Shown: positions 54,028 through 64,000, numbered from the stretch's first letter. The stretch: 64,000 nt of DNA from Herpetosiphon gulosus (GCF_039545135.1 NZ_BAABRU010000008.1:186001-250000), one strand, 5' to 3'. The notes: generated by a model not told the origin, from the letters alone. Program-made: numbers and translations.

Positions 54028-57000
54028 CTAGAACAAATCGTAGTCGTCGTCGTTTCCTTGCGACCAGCCGCCGAGCAGCCGTTCTTTTTCTGCCGAACTG
54101 ACCAACGAAACTTGGCTGATGCGTTGTTGTGGATCGGTGGTCATGCTGGTGAGCAGTTGTTGCAGTTGCTCGACCATTCGGCCAATTGTGGTTGATTTAA
54201 ACAGGTCGGTGTTATATTCAATCCAAGCGTCGATGCTTGAGCTATTGTCGTAGAGCACCAAACTTAGCTCAAACTTAGCCGAGTTGGTTTCAACGCTGCG
54301 CGGCGCAATCTGCACCTCCGCCAAATCGAGGTTGCTGCTCTGCGAGGCGTTTTGCAGCACCAACATGGCTTGGAAAATTGGCGAACGATTGGCTTGGCGT
54401 TCGGGCAAAAGCTCGCTCACCAACAGATCGAAGGGCAAATCTTGGTGGCTATAGCCATTCAGCGCGGTTTCACGAATCCGCTGCACTACTTGTTGAATGG
54501 TTGGATCGCCAGTTAAATCGGCGCGAATGGCCAAGGTATTGGCGAAGAACCCAATGATGGCCTCGAGCTCTTGGCGGTTGCGGTTGGCAATCGGCGTGCC
54601 GATGACAATATCGGTTTGGTTGCTATAACGATTGAGCAAAATCGCCCATGCCGCCATCAGCAGCATAAACATGGTTGCTTCGTTATCTCGCGCCAATTGA
54701 TTGAGCTTGCGATACAGTTCTGGCTCGATGCTCAGCATTTCGTGTGCGCCATTGAAACTTTGCACGCTAGGCCGTGGATAATCCAGCGGCATTTCGAGCA
54801 ACGGCAATTTGCCACTCAATTGCTGTTTCCAGTAATTCAGTTGATTTTGTAAAACCTCGCCTTGCAGCCATTGACGTTGCCAAGCGGCAAAATCGGGGTA
54901 TTGCAAGGCTAGTTCGGGTAATGGCGAGGCTTGATTGTTGGCAAATGCTTGGTAAAGCTTGGTCATTTCATTAAACAAAATGCCCTGAGACCAATCATCA
55001 AAGGCAATATGATGAATGCTTAGGCTGAGCACATGCTTGGTTGGGGCTAGTTTGATCAAGCGCCCGCGCAACAGTTGATCGCGATCAAGCTGGAAGGGTT
55101 GATTAATTTCCTGCTCCAATACTTGGTTGATCGCTGTTTCTTGAGCTTCGCCAGCTAAATCACTGAGATCATGAATTGGCAGTTGAATTGCTTGAGCCGC
55201 TTGCACTTGCTGAAGGGTTTGGCCTTCGTGGCTCACAAATAGTGTGCGCAAGGCATGATGGCGCTGTATAATCTCGCTCAAGGTGCGCTCTAAGGCGGCA
55301 ACTTGCAAGGGGCCAGTAATTTCTAAGGCCACAGGTACGGTGTAAAAGCTACTGGTTGGATCAATTTGAGCCAAGAACCAAATGCGCTGCTGAGCATAGG
55401 AGAGTGGCAAGCGTGCTTGCGGATCAGCTTTGTGAATCGCGATGATTGGCGTTTGCTCGGGTTTTTGGTTGGCTTGCTCGATAACGCTGGCTAAGCCCTT
55501 GATCGTTGGATTGAGGAAGAAATCACGCAAGTTGAGGCTGACATTAAACACCTCGCGCACCCGTGAGATGACCTGGGTTGCCAACAATGAATGCCCACCC
55601 AAATCGAAGAAGTTATCTTGAATGCCAACTTGGGCTACACCCAGCAAATTGCTCCAAATGGCGATTAATGATTGCTCGGTGACGCTGGTTGGAGCGGCGA
55701 TCGGCTGGCTGCGCTCAAGTTGTTTGGTCTGTTGTTGGCTAGGCAAAGCGCGATAATCGATTTTGCCGTTGGCGGTCAGTGGAATACGCTCAAGCATAAT
55801 GAATGAGGTTGGCACCATATATTCTGGCAGTCGTTGCTTGAGAAATGTGCGCAATTGGCTAAAGCGTGGCACTTGATTGGGCTGGGTCACCAAATAAGCC
55901 ACCAAGCGCTGATCATCAGCTGAGATCGTATTGACCGCCACAATGGCATCGCTGATCGCGGGGTGGCTCATCAGGGTGGCTTGAATTTCGCCTAGCTCAA
56001 TCCGGAAACCACGAATTTTAACTTGGTTATCGCGTCGGCCTAGGTATTCGATCTCGTTGTTGGCCAAGCGTCGCACCAAATCGCCAGTTTTATAGAGGCG
56101 GCCTGTTTCGGCAAATGGATGCTTGATAAAGCGATCGTTGGTTAGTTCGGGCCGATTCCAATAGCCGCGAGCCAAGCCCGCGCCGCCCACATATAGTTCG
56201 CCAGTAATTCCCAATGGCACTGGCAAACAATGATCGTCAAGCACATACAGATCCAAATCGGGAATTGCTGTGCCAATCGGGCTACTTTGGGGATTTTCAA
56301 CATCGTGCACGCTCAGCGGTCGGTAGGTCACATGGACGGTGGTTTCAGTAATGCCATACATATTGACCAGTTGCGGGCATAGATCGCCATGGCGTTCGAA
56401 CCATGGTTGGAGTGCCCCAACATTCAGCGCTTCGCCGCCAAAGATGACATAGCGCAAGGCTAACCGTGAGGGTAAGTCATGTTCAGCATCGCTGATAATC
56501 AACTGACGGAAGGCCGAGGGCGTTTGGTTGAGCACGGTTACGCCTTCATCAACCAGCAATTGATAGAAGCCAGCGGGATTGCGAGTGGTCATAAATGGCA
56601 CGACCACCACCCGACCGCCATACAGCAAGGCTCCCCAAATTTCCCAAACCGAGAAATCGAAGGCAAAGGAATGGAACAAACTCCAAACATCGTGGTTGTT
56701 GAAGTTGAACCATGCTTCGGTTGAACTAAACAGTCGCGCCACATTGCGATGGGTGATCAATGCGCCTTTGGGTGTGCCAGTGGAGCCTGAGGTGTAAATC
56801 ATGTAGGCTAAGTTATCGAGCTGGGCACTCGCTGGCGGATTGCTGGTTGGCTGATTGCTTAGCGCTGAATCGGCGGCATCAAGCACAATCAACTGCAAGC
56901 CAGCCTGCGGCAATTTATTGACACAACGCGCTTGAGTGACGACCAAGCCCACCTTGGCATCTGCCAACAACCAAACAATTCGCTCTTGGGGATGCGCAGG

Positions 57001-58737
57001 ATCGATCGGCAGATATGCGCCGCCAGCCTTGAGAATCGCCAAAATCCCAATGATTGTATCGAGCGATGGCTCAACACACAGCCCAACCAAGGTATCTGGG
57101 CCAACCTCAAGCGCTTTGAGTTGATGGGCCAGTTGATTGGCGCGGCTATTGAGTTCGGCATAGCTTAGTTGGCTTTGCTCAAATCGCAGCGCAATTGCTT
57201 GCGGATTGGCCTGAACCTGCTGCTCAAAGCGTTGGTGCAAGGGCAACAAGCTTGCTTCGAGCGATTTTGAGGTTGGCAGCAATTGGGCCAGTTCGACCTT
57301 GCTCAGCATTGGCAAGCGCGAAAGCTCCAAATCGGGTGTAGCAAGCGTGGCTTCGAGCAAATTTTGGTAATGTTGGGCCAAGCGTTCGATAGTTGCTGGA
57401 TCAAACAGATCAGTTTTATACTCGAAATTGAGGTTAATCTGCTGATCAAGCGAGACTGCTTCTAGGCTTAGGGCAAACTTGGCTGTACCAGTTTCAATTG
57501 GCAATGGCTCAACCGAAAGCTCAGGCAGCTGAAAACTATTGACTGTATCGCGCTGAAACACAAACAAGCTTTGAAAAATCGGCGTATGTGCCAAATTACG
57601 ATCAGGCTGCAAAGCCTCGACCAATTGCTCAAACGGCAAATCTTGATGCTCTTGGGCCGCCAAATTCGCCGCTCGCACTTGATCCAAAAAGCTGCGAAAA
57701 CTCAGCTCGCCAGCGGCTTTAGTGCGAATAACCAAGGTATTGACGAAATAGCCGATCAAGGCCTGCAAATCGTTGTAATGGCGATTGGCGATCGGCATGC
57801 CCACCAGCAAATCGGTTTGGTTGGTGTAACGGAAGAGCAGGGTTTTCCAGATTGTGAGCAAAATAATGTTGAGGGTATAGCCTTCGTTACGGCTCCATGT
57901 CACCAAGCGTTGTACCAAATCGGCGCTCAATTGCACTCGATAATGTGCACCGCGCGACGATTCAACTGGTGGATAAGGCCGATCGGTCGGTAATTGCAGA
58001 ATTGGCAACTCGCCTGCAAGTTGTTCCTTCCAATATTGAAGTTGCTGCTCCAATACCTTGCCTTGCAGCCAATTACGTTGCCAAATTGCATAATCGGCAT
58101 ATTGAATTGGCAACGCTGGTAAGCTGCTTGGTTCACCAGCATAGGCCGCATTCAGCAAATGATTCAACTCGGCGATAATCACCCCAGCCGACCAACCATC
58201 AAAGACACTATGATGCACGCTGACCAATTTGATATATTCGTGATCGCGAATTTGCAGCAAGAGTACGCGCAATAATGGCCCAGTTTGCAAATCAAACGGC
58301 AGCTGGGTTTCGGCTTGAATCTGCGCTTGGATGGCTGCATCGCGCTCAGTTTCGGCCAGATCTCGTACATCAACCATGCTAAACCCTGGCTTAAGCTCAG
58401 CATGGATCTGCTGGTGAGGCACGTTATCAACCAGCAAAAAGGTCGTGCGCAACACTTCATGGCGTTGGGCAATTGTGTTAAAGCCTGCTTGCAAGGCTGC
58501 AATATCGAGCTTGCCACGGTAGCGCACCCCATAAACGATGTTATAGAGTGGGCTGGTTGGGTCCCACTGATACAACACCCATTGGCGCTCTTGGGCAAAC
58601 GATAACGGCAGGGTATTGGTTGTTCGTGGTTGAGCAACCAATGCTGGTGGCTCGTTGGCTGCTTGTTGCAGGCGGCGAATCAACAGCGCTTGTTTTTCTG
58701 GTGGTAATGCAGCAATTTTTGCAGCAAAATCAGTCAT
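54028..58737 (-). CDS. NRPS C-A-PCP-C, threonine-activating
   Basis: A 1569-residue synthetase. The first condensation domain is at about 40-470 (VHHSVFDGWS). The adenylation domain is at about 490-1000 (YTSGSTGTPKG, NMYGITETT, YKTGDLVRR, NGKIDYRAL). The carrier is at about 1040-1105 (FFDLGGHSL) and a second condensation domain at about 1120-1545 (IHHIAFDDWS). The pocket read by alignment to PheA is D-F-W-N-I-G-M-V-H-K, the published threonine code. The terminal C domain lacks its own A domain and should work with the next protein. GGAG 8 nt before the ATG at 58737 decides the start. Confidence 0.94.
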   Translation of the reverse strand: MTDFAAKIAALPPEKQALLIRRLQQAANEPPALVAQPRTTNTLPLSFAQERQWVLYQWDPTSPLYNIVYGVRYRGKLDIAALQAGFNTIAQRHEVLRTTFLLVDNVPHQQIHAELKPGFSMVDVRDLAETERDAAIQAQIQAETQLPFDLQTGPLLRVLLLQIRDHEYIKLVSVHHSVFDGWSAGVIIAELNHLLNAAYAGEPSSLPALPIQYADYAIWQRNWLQGKVLEQQLQYWKEQLAGELPILQLPTDRPYPPVESSRGAHYRVQLSADLVQRLVTWSRNEGYTLNIILLTIWKTLLFRYTNQTDLLVGMPIANRHYNDLQALIGYFVNTLVIRTKAAGELSFRSFLDQVRAANLAAQEHQDLPFEQLVEALQPDRNLAHTPIFQSLFVFQRDTVNSFQLPELSVEPLPIETGTAKFALSLEAVSLDQQINLNFEYKTDLFDPATIERLAQHYQNLLEATLATPDLELSRLPMLSKVELAQLLPTSKSLEASLLPLHQRFEQQVQANPQAIALRFEQSQLSYAELNSRANQLAHQLKALEVGPDTLVGLCVEPSLDTIIGILAILKAGGAYLPIDPAHPQERIVWLLADAKVGLVVTQARCVNKLPQAGLQLIVLDAADSALSNQPTSNPPASAQLDNLAYMIYTSGSTGTPKGALITHRNVARLFSSTEAWFNFNNHDVWSLFHSFAFDFSVWEIWGALLYGGRVVVVPFMTTRNPAGFYQLLVDEGVTVLNQTPSAFRQLIISDAEHDLPSRLALRYVIFGGEALNVGALQPWFERHGDLCPQLVNMYGITETTVHVTYRPLSVHDVENPQSSPIGTAIPDLDLYVLDDHCLPVPLGITGELYVGGAGLARGYWNRPELTNDRFIKHPFAETGRLYKTGDLVRRLANNEIEYLGRRDNQVKIRGFRIELGEIQATLMSHPAISDAIVAVNTISADDQRLVAYLVTQPNQVPRFSQLRTFLKQRLPEYMVPTSFIMLERIPLTANGKIDYRALPSQQQTKQLERSQPIAAPTSVTEQSLIAIWSNLLGVAQVGIQDNFFDLGGHSLLATQVISRVREVFNVSLNLRDFFLNPTIKGLASVIEQANQKPEQTPIIAIHKADPQARLPLSYAQQRIWFLAQIDPTSSFYTVPVALEITGPLQVAALERTLSEIIQRHHALRTLFVSHEGQTLQQVQAAQAIQLPIHDLSDLAGEAQETAINQVLEQEINQPFQLDRDQLLRGRLIKLAPTKHVLSLSIHHIAFDDWSQGILFNEMTKLYQAFANNQASPLPELALQYPDFAAWQRQWLQGEVLQNQLNYWKQQLSGKLPLLEMPLDYPRPSVQSFNGAHEMLSIEPELYRKLNQLARDNEATMFMLLMAAWAILLNRYSNQTDIVIGTPIANRNRQELEAIIGFFANTLAIRADLTGDPTIQQVVQRIRETALNGYSHQDLPFDLLVSELLPERQANRSPIFQAMLVLQNASQSSNLDLAEVQIAPRSVETNSAKFELSLVLYDNSSSIDAWIEYNTDLFKSTTIGRMVEQLQQLLTSMTTDPQQRISQVSLVSSAEKERLLGGWSQGNDDDYDLF

Positions 58738-58753
58738 GTGAAATCTCCATACC

Positions 58754-61700
58754 TCACCCAACCAGACGAGATTTAGCCTCATCAGTGGAGAGTTGTTCTA
58801 ATTCAGCAAGTATTTGAGCGATCTGATCGTGATCGCTTTGCTGTACTTGTTCAAGTAGCACCTGAAGCGCATCATCGCGGGTTTCAGGCGATGCAAACAT
58901 CTCCGATGATAGTTCTAGGGATAGTTGTTGATTGACATTGGCAACAATTTCATCAATGCTGGGACCCTGAATCAGATAGGCAACCGACAAGGTTACGCCA
59001 AGGTTTTGGCTTATGCTGGTTTTGAGTTCAATTGCCATAATCGAGTCGAGGCCGAGGGTATGGAGTGCTAGTTGACTGTCCAGTTTTGATGGATCAAGCT
59101 GCATAACCTTGGCAATCAAGTGTTTGAGTTGTTGAGTTATCAACGCTTGACGTTCGCTGGGCTGGGTCTGTAAAACCCGTTGGCGAAATTCATGCTCTTG
59201 GCTTAGGTTGCTGGCTGGTTGAGCAATGCTGGCTGACGGCGCGAGTGCCGCAAAAAATGCTAAATTTGCGACAACCGGATTACTTTTGAGCCACATTGCC
59301 CAATCGATTTCAGCAATCGTCGTCTGAATTGCTTGATCGTTGATCAGTTGCTCCATTGCAACTAAGGCTTGTTGAGGTTGCAGTAGTTGCACGCCATGGG
59401 CTTCAAAGATGTTGGGATTGAGCTTGGCGGCCATCCCTACCTCGGCCCATGGCCCCCAATTGATGCTTAGCCCGGCCAAGCCTTGGCTCCGACGATAGGC
59501 TGCAAGGCTATCCATAAAGCTGTTGGCGGCGGCATAATGCGCTTGACCAACCGAGCCAATGCTGGCCGCCAGTGATGAACAGAAGATCATAAAATCAAGT
59601 GGTTCTTGGCTGAACACTTCGTGCAAGGCCCATGCGCCAGCAACTTTGGGGGCAAAAACGCTGGTCACAGCACTTGATTCCATGCGATAGAGCATTTGAT
59701 CATCGAGCACCCCCGCAGCATGCACAATCCCACGAATGGCGAGGCCAGTTTCGGCGCGATATTGCTGCAAAAACTCGGCCAAGGCAGCCTGATCAGCCAC
59801 GTTGATTGCGGCATACCGCAGATTTGCCCCAGCTTGTTCGAGTTGGCTGAGCGCATTCACGAGCTGCGATTGTTGCTCGGATACAGCGTTATGGCTTGGT
59901 TGCAATGGTCGGCGGCCAAGGATGATCAAATTGCTCGCGCCCTTTGCCAACATCCAATGGGCAATCTCCAAGCCCAAACCACCGCTTCCACCAGTAATTA
60001 GATAAGCCGCTTGGTTGCTTAGTTTGAGTGTGGTTGGCTTGGAAACTGGGCGTTGTTGCAAGCGAGCTATCAACTGCTGTTGATTGCGCAAGGCCTGTTG
60101 ATGCTCATTGGCGCGTTGCAACAACGTCTTGGCGAGTTGGGCGGCTTCGTTGCTTTCAGCCATCGGTGCAAGGTCGATTAAGCTCGGTGTTAGTTCGGGG
60201 TGTTCTAAGGCCGCGCTGCGCATCATGCCCCAAAGTGGTGCTTGCGCCAGATTCACAACCTCGTGATCGAGCACTGCCTGTGCTCCGCGGGTTATACACC
60301 ACAAGCGCGGCGTGGCGCTGTCTGAATCGCTGAGCGTTTGCAACAGCGTCAACATTGCCAAGCTTTGCTGGGTTGCGCCAGCGACTGGCGCGTGATCGTT
60401 GCTGGTGGTTAGTGGCCATAAACAAACGATCTGGTGATAATTGGCTTGCAACTGGGGTTTGAGCCAATCGCCCAATCCAGCGGTTTCAATTGATTGTTCG
60501 CGGCAATCGACCTGCTGGCCATAGGCTGCCAAGCTGTTACTCAATTGCTTAGCAAATTGATCGTGGGTATTGGCCAAAATCAGCCAGCGCTCAGCGGGAT
60601 GTTCAGCAGCTTGGATTTCGATCGGTTGCCAGCTATAGTCATACAGACCTTGCTCGGGTTTGTTGGTGATCCGAGCGGCGGCCACTTGGAATAGCTTCAA
60701 GCCAGCAATTTCTACCACGACCCGCCCTTGGGCATCAGCAATCACCAAATCGGCTTCATAGATCAGGGTTTCATCGGCAGGGGCCGAACGCAACACCGCA
60801 TGACACCAAGCTTCAGCTGGAATCCGATCAAGCACATTCAAGCGCTCAATCGCAATTGGCAAGTAGGTTTGATCGTTGGTGTGTTGGGCAAGAATCACCG
60901 CGACGAGCTGGAAGGTGGCATCGAGCAAGGCCGGATGCAACTGATCGTGCTGAGCAAGCTGGCCGATGGCTGGAGCTAGGTGCAATTGAGCTAGTGCCTC
61001 GGCTTGGCCGCGCCAAATGTGGCTGAGCGATTGAAACGCTGGGCCATACACCAATTGCACCGCTTGCATGCGAGCATAATGCTCACTCACCGCGATGTTT
61101 TCGGCGCAGCGGGCTTGCAATTCGGCGAGGGCGAGATAGGCTGAATGATTGGCAATCGTGCTATTATCAAGCGCCGTAGCTGTGGCATGCAATTCCCAAG
61201 GGCTATTTGGCTCGGTGGCTTGGCTCAAAATTTGCAAACTAAAGCCATTATCCTCAGCATTGCATACCAACTGGACAGTGCGCTGGCCTTGATTTGGCAA
61301 GATCAATGGCTGTTTGAAAACCAAGTTATTGATTGTGACTTGGTGTTGGCCGCGGCCACGCAAGGCGGCCACAATCATCTCAACATAGGCCGCGCCAGGC
61401 AACAACACCTGTTCTTGCACCACATGGTCGGCCAAATAAGCGGGATAGTTGGCGGCCAAATTGGTTTGCCAGAACTGGCTTTGATTGACCGCCGAGGCGA
61501 TCGAAATACCGAGCAATGGGTGCTGAGCGCTGGGGGTAGTCTGAAGCTTGCCTGCCAAGAGCGCTGGCACAAACCCACCACGGGCCGACGTTTGATTACT
61601 GGTTGCTGGCAAAAGCTGATCAAACCAATAGCGTTCACGTTGCCATGGATAATTGGGCAAGGCGCTGCGCTGGCGCGGCTCGGGATAAACTTGCTGCCAA

Positions 61701-64000
61701 TCGGGGCTATAGCCAGCCACAAACAAGCGCCCAAGCGTCTCAAACAGCAAATCTAATTCAGCTTGATCGCGGCGCAATGAGCTAAACACTTGGGCTGACT
61801 GCTTGAAATGTTGGATACTGCGCAACATCGATTCGCCCAAAACCGGGTGTGGGCTGACTTCCAAAAATGTATCGAACCCTTTGTCGAGTAAACTTTTGAT
61901 CGCAGTTGCAAACAAGAATGGCTCGCGTAGATTACGGCCCCAATAGCCCTCGCTGTAGAGTGCTTGCTCTGCAAACGTGCCAGTCACGGTTGAAACCAAA
62001 GGAATCGTGGGCGCTTGTGGTTTGAGCTGAGCCAAAGCGGCGTTTAATTCAGGAACTAGTGGCTCCATCTGTGGGCTATGAAAGGCAATATCAACCCCGC
62101 GCACCAAGCGAGCAAACACATCGTTATGCTGCAACGAGGCGACTAATTGCTCTAAAGTGCTGGGATCGCCTGCCAAAATACACGACGTTGGGCTATTGAT
62201 GCCGGCAATTGCCACCTGTTGTTCGCGGCCAACCAACAGCAAACGAGCTTGTTCGAAGGTCAATTCGACGGCGGCAGTTTTGCCTTTGCCAGCAACTTGC
62301 TTCATCAAACGACTGCGATGATAGACCACCTGTACCGCTTCATCGAGCGTCAGCACGCCGCTAACATAGGCCGCTGCAATCTCGCCCAAACTATGCCCAA
62401 CAATCGCGGTTGGGGTAATGCCCCATGATCGCCAAAGCGCCGCGAGACTGACTTGCAAGGCAAAAATGAGCGGCTGCGCTCGATCAGTTTGGTTAATCTG
62501 CTCAGCAGTTTGATCATCGCGCAAGGCTGCGATCAACGACCAACCAGCATACTTAGCAAAGGCTTGATCGCAAGCTTCAAGAGTTTGGCGAAAGACTGGT
62601 TGTTGTTCAAGCAGACCGCGACCCATGCCAACCCAGTGCGAACCTTGGCCTGAAAAGACCCAAACCAATTTGTGGGCTTGCGAACGATCTTGGGTGATCA
62701 AACCAGTAGCGGAGCGGCCTTCGGCAAAATCGTTGAGCTGCTCGGCGAGCAAGGCTGGGCTAGCAGCAGTTGCGGCAAGGCGATGATCCAGTTGGCTGCG
62801 ACCAACGCTAGCGCTATAGCAAATATTGGCGACTTCGCTCGGGCTGGCGGCGGCAATTTGGCTAGCATAGCGGACAGCAAGTTGACGTAAGGCTGGCTCA
62901 CTTTGGGCTGATAACGGCAATAACAAAGGCTTGGTTTCGTTGCTACTAGGGCTTTGGGTTTCGCGAATTGGAGCCGATTCGAGTACCAGGTGGGCGTTTG
63001 TACCCCCAAAACCAAATCCACTGACCCCCGCCAACAATGGGCCGCTAGCATTTGGCCATGGCCCACGTTGCGCTTGAACTTGCAAGCCGAGTTCTTCAAA
63101 CGGAATCATAGGATTGGGAGTTTCAAAGTGCAAACTTGCAGGCAAGATTTGATGCTTCATTGCCAGTGCGACCTTAATCACCCCAGCAATCCCAGCCGCA
63201 GATTCGCTATGGCCGATATTAGTTTTGACCGAGCCGATCGCACAGGGTTGTTCAGCTGAACGCCCGACTGCTAAAACTGAGCCAAGCGCTTGGGCCTCGA
63301 TCACATCGCCAAGGCTTGTGCCAGTGCCGTGGGCTTCGATATATTGCACTGTCGCGGGGTTAACGCCAGCACGGCGATAGGCTTCTTGCAGCACAACCTC
63401 TTGCGATTGGCGGTTGGGAGCCATGATGCCATTGGTACGGCCATCGCTGTTGACGGCACTGCCGCGAATTACTGCATAAATTGGGTTGCCATCAGCCAAG
63501 GCTTTTTGCAAGGGCTTGAGAATTACAATGCCTGCGCCGTCACTGCGTACAATTCCATTGGCGCGGGCATCGAAGGTTTTGCAGCGGCCATCGGGCGATA
63601 AGGCTCCAGCTTTGGAGAAAAATAAATTGCCATCAGGCAGCAAACTCGCATTAACCCCGCCAGCCACCACCAGATCGGCTTCGCCAGTTTGCAATGCTTG
63701 GCAGGCCATATGAATTGCGACGAGTGATCCCGAGCAAGCAGTATTGATATTGATGCTTGGGCCTTGCAAATTCAGCACATACGACAGCCGATTGGCCAAA
63801 ATGCTGTGAGCCGTGCCTGGGCCAGTGTAGGCATCGATAATTTCGGGGTGGCTGAACAAAATTCGGCCATAATCTTCGCTGACCGAAGCAATAAAGACCC
63901 CAGTGCGGCTGCCCGCCAGCGCTTGCGGCGATTGACCAGCATCTTCAAAGGCTTCCCAAGTGCATTCCAACAACATGCGCTGTTGCGGATCAAGGTGAAT
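58754..64000 (-). CDS. PKS module KS-AT-DH-KR-ACP (5' end outside window)
   Basis: At least 1748 residues; the frame is open through 64000 (IHLDPQQRMLLE), so the start and the KS N-terminus are missing. KS: NTACSGSL, EAHGTGTSLGD, NIGHSE. AT: FSGQGSHWVG, GHSLGE, and DIAFHSPQ, pointing to malonyl-CoA. DH: LADHVVQEQVLLPGAAY and HPALLDATFQ. KR: YLITGGSGGLGLE (near 60000) with SSLAASIG and HYAAAN. ACP: LGLDSIM (near 59050). No ER, so the unit added becomes an enoyl group. It feeds the threonine NRPS 16 bp downstream. Confidence 0.95.
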   Translation of the reverse strand: MHLDPQQRMLLECTWEAFEDAGQSPQALAGSRTGVFIASVSEDYGRILFSHPEIIDAYTGPGTAHSILANRLSYVLNLQGPSININTACSGSLVAIHMACQALQTGEADLVVAGGVNASLLPDGNLFFSKAGALSPDGRCKTFDARANGIVRSDGAGIVILKPLQKALADGNPIYAVIRGSAVNSDGRTNGIMAPNRQSQEVVLQEAYRRAGVNPATVQYIEAHGTGTSLGDVIEAQALGSVLAVGRSAEQPCAIGSVKTNIGHSESAAGIAGVIKVALAMKHQILPASLHFETPNPMIPFEELGLQVQAQRGPWPNASGPLLAGVSGFGFGGTNAHLVLESAPIRETQSPSSNETKPLLLPLSAQSEPALRQLAVRYASQIAAASPSEVANICYSASVGRSQLDHRLAATAASPALLAEQLNDFAEGRSATGLITQDRSQAHKLVWVFSGQGSHWVGMGRGLLEQQPVFRQTLEACDQAFAKYAGWSLIAALRDDQTAEQINQTDRAQPLIFALQVSLAALWRSWGITPTAIVGHSLGEIAAAYVSGVLTLDEAVQVVYHRSRLMKQVAGKGKTAAVELTFEQARLLLVGREQQVAIAGINSPTSCILAGDPSTLEQLVASLQHNDVFARLVRGVDIAFHSPQMEPLVPELNAALAQLKPQAPTIPLVSTVTGTFAEQALYSEGYWGRNLREPFLFATAIKSLLDKGFDTFLEVSPHPVLGESMLRSIQHFKQSAQVFSSLRRDQAELDLLFETLGRLFVAGYSPDWQQVYPEPRQRSALPNYPWQRERYWFDQLLPATSNQTSARGGFVPALLAGKLQTTPSAQHPLLGISIASAVNQSQFWQTNLAANYPAYLADHVVQEQVLLPGAAYVEMIVAALRGRGQHQVTINNLVFKQPLILPNQGQRTVQLVCNAEDNGFSLQILSQATEPNSPWELHATATALDNSTIANHSAYLALAELQARCAENIAVSEHYARMQAVQLVYGPAFQSLSHIWRGQAEALAQLHLAPAIGQLAQHDQLHPALLDATFQLVAVILAQHTNDQTYLPIAIERLNVLDRIPAEAWCHAVLRSAPADETLIYEADLVIADAQGRVVVEIAGLKLFQVAAARITNKPEQGLYDYSWQPIEIQAAEHPAERWLILANTHDQFAKQLSNSLAAYGQQVDCREQSIETAGLGDWLKPQLQANYHQIVCLWPLTTSNDHAPVAGATQQSLAMLTLLQTLSDSDSATPRLWCITRGAQAVLDHEVVNLAQAPLWGMMRSAALEHPELTPSLIDLAPMAESNEAAQLAKTLLQRANEHQQALRNQQQLIARLQQRPVSKPTTLKLSNQAAYLITGGSGGLGLEIAHWMLAKGASNLIILGRRPLQPSHNAVSEQQSQLVNALSQLEQAGANLRYAAINVADQAALAEFLQQYRAETGLAIRGIVHAAGVLDDQMLYRMESSAVTSVFAPKVAGAWALHEVFSQEPLDFMIFCSSLAASIGSVGQAHYAAANSFMDSLAAYRRSQGLAGLSINWGPWAEVGMAAKLNPNIFEAHGVQLLQPQQALVAMEQLINDQAIQTTIAEIDWAMWLKSNPVVANLAFFAALAPSASIAQPASNLSQEHEFRQRVLQTQPSERQALITQQLKHLIAKVMQLDPSKLDSQLALHTLGLDSIMAIELKTSISQNLGVTLSVAYLIQGPSIDEIVANVNQQLSLELSSEMFASPETRDDALQVLLEQVQQSDHDQIAQILAELEQLSTDEAKSRLVG

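Overview
The window reads as chromosomal DNA of a filamentous Chloroflexota bacterium, most likely Herpetosiphon or a close relative. This is inferred from the codon and base style, the large hybrid NRPS/PKS cluster, a type II restriction system (Herpetosiphon is a classic source of Hgi enzymes), secreted proteins with lamin-tail and LYLPIVRK-type ends, and a nitrogen-oxide locus with short NnrS-like membrane proteins. No rRNA, CRISPR array or transposase was seen.

Layout. 1-5.1 kb: acyl-CoA dehydrogenase, secreted glucose/sorbosone-dehydrogenase-like protein, MFS exporter. 5.2-7.8 kb: leftward operon of three membrane-associated proteins (DUF2157, DUF4401, GDYXXLXY). 7.9-10.6 kb: AT-rich restriction-modification island (small winged-helix protein, nuclease, C5 methyltransferase) with a candidate operator inside its promoter. 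10.6-13.9 kb: tyrosine phosphatase, XRE regulator, small membrane protein, and nadA behind three copies of a GTGTCA-N3-TGACAC operator-like site. 14-21.1 kb: nitrogen-oxide locus with a lipoprotein AniA-class copper nitrite reductase carrying an extra N-terminal cupredoxin, a stand-alone ScdA_N protein, three related heme-copper/NnrS-like membrane proteins, a ferredoxin, a cupin and two Crp/Fnr regulators. A shared TGTGAGAAA motif lies in its promoter regions. 21.1-23 kb: a WXG100-calpain protease fusion followed by a lipoprotein. 23.4-27.6 kb: a TerB_N-like protein operonic with an SNF2 helicase. 27.7-34.1 kb: riboflavin genes, RadC, a two-component system, YigZ and a GNAT protein.

34.2-36.2 kb: an intact tRNA-Leu(UAA) and, 1.9 kb downstream, a perfect 58-bp copy of its 3' part. 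Between them lies a very small integrated element with no recognisable integrase. It holds three small genes (ribbon-helix-helix-like, zinc-ribbon-like, SWIM-finger), a 75-bp nested palindrome, palindromic iterons, several hairpins and one near-ideal promoter. The displaced tRNA terminator lies just beyond the right copy.

36.3-37.7 kb: secreted lamin-tail protein and a small membrane protein. 37.7-64 kb: a leftward biosynthetic operon that runs off the window. In transcription order: PKS (KS-AT-DH-KR-ACP, 5' end missing), NRPS C-A-PCP-C (pocket code reads threonine), a protein with a degenerate AMP-binding domain, an intact acyl-AMP ligase, KR, an A10-like remnant and a carrier domain, NRPS C-A-PCP (Tyr/Phe-like code), PKS KS-AT-ACP-TE, type II thioesterase, glycosyltransferase, TylF-type O-methyltransferase. 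Gene order matches module order. The likely product is a glycosylated and/or O-methylated polyketide-peptide, perhaps with a hydroxy-acid ester bond. Three gaps of this operon hold copies of dispersed GC-rich palindromic repeats that also occur elsewhere in the window.
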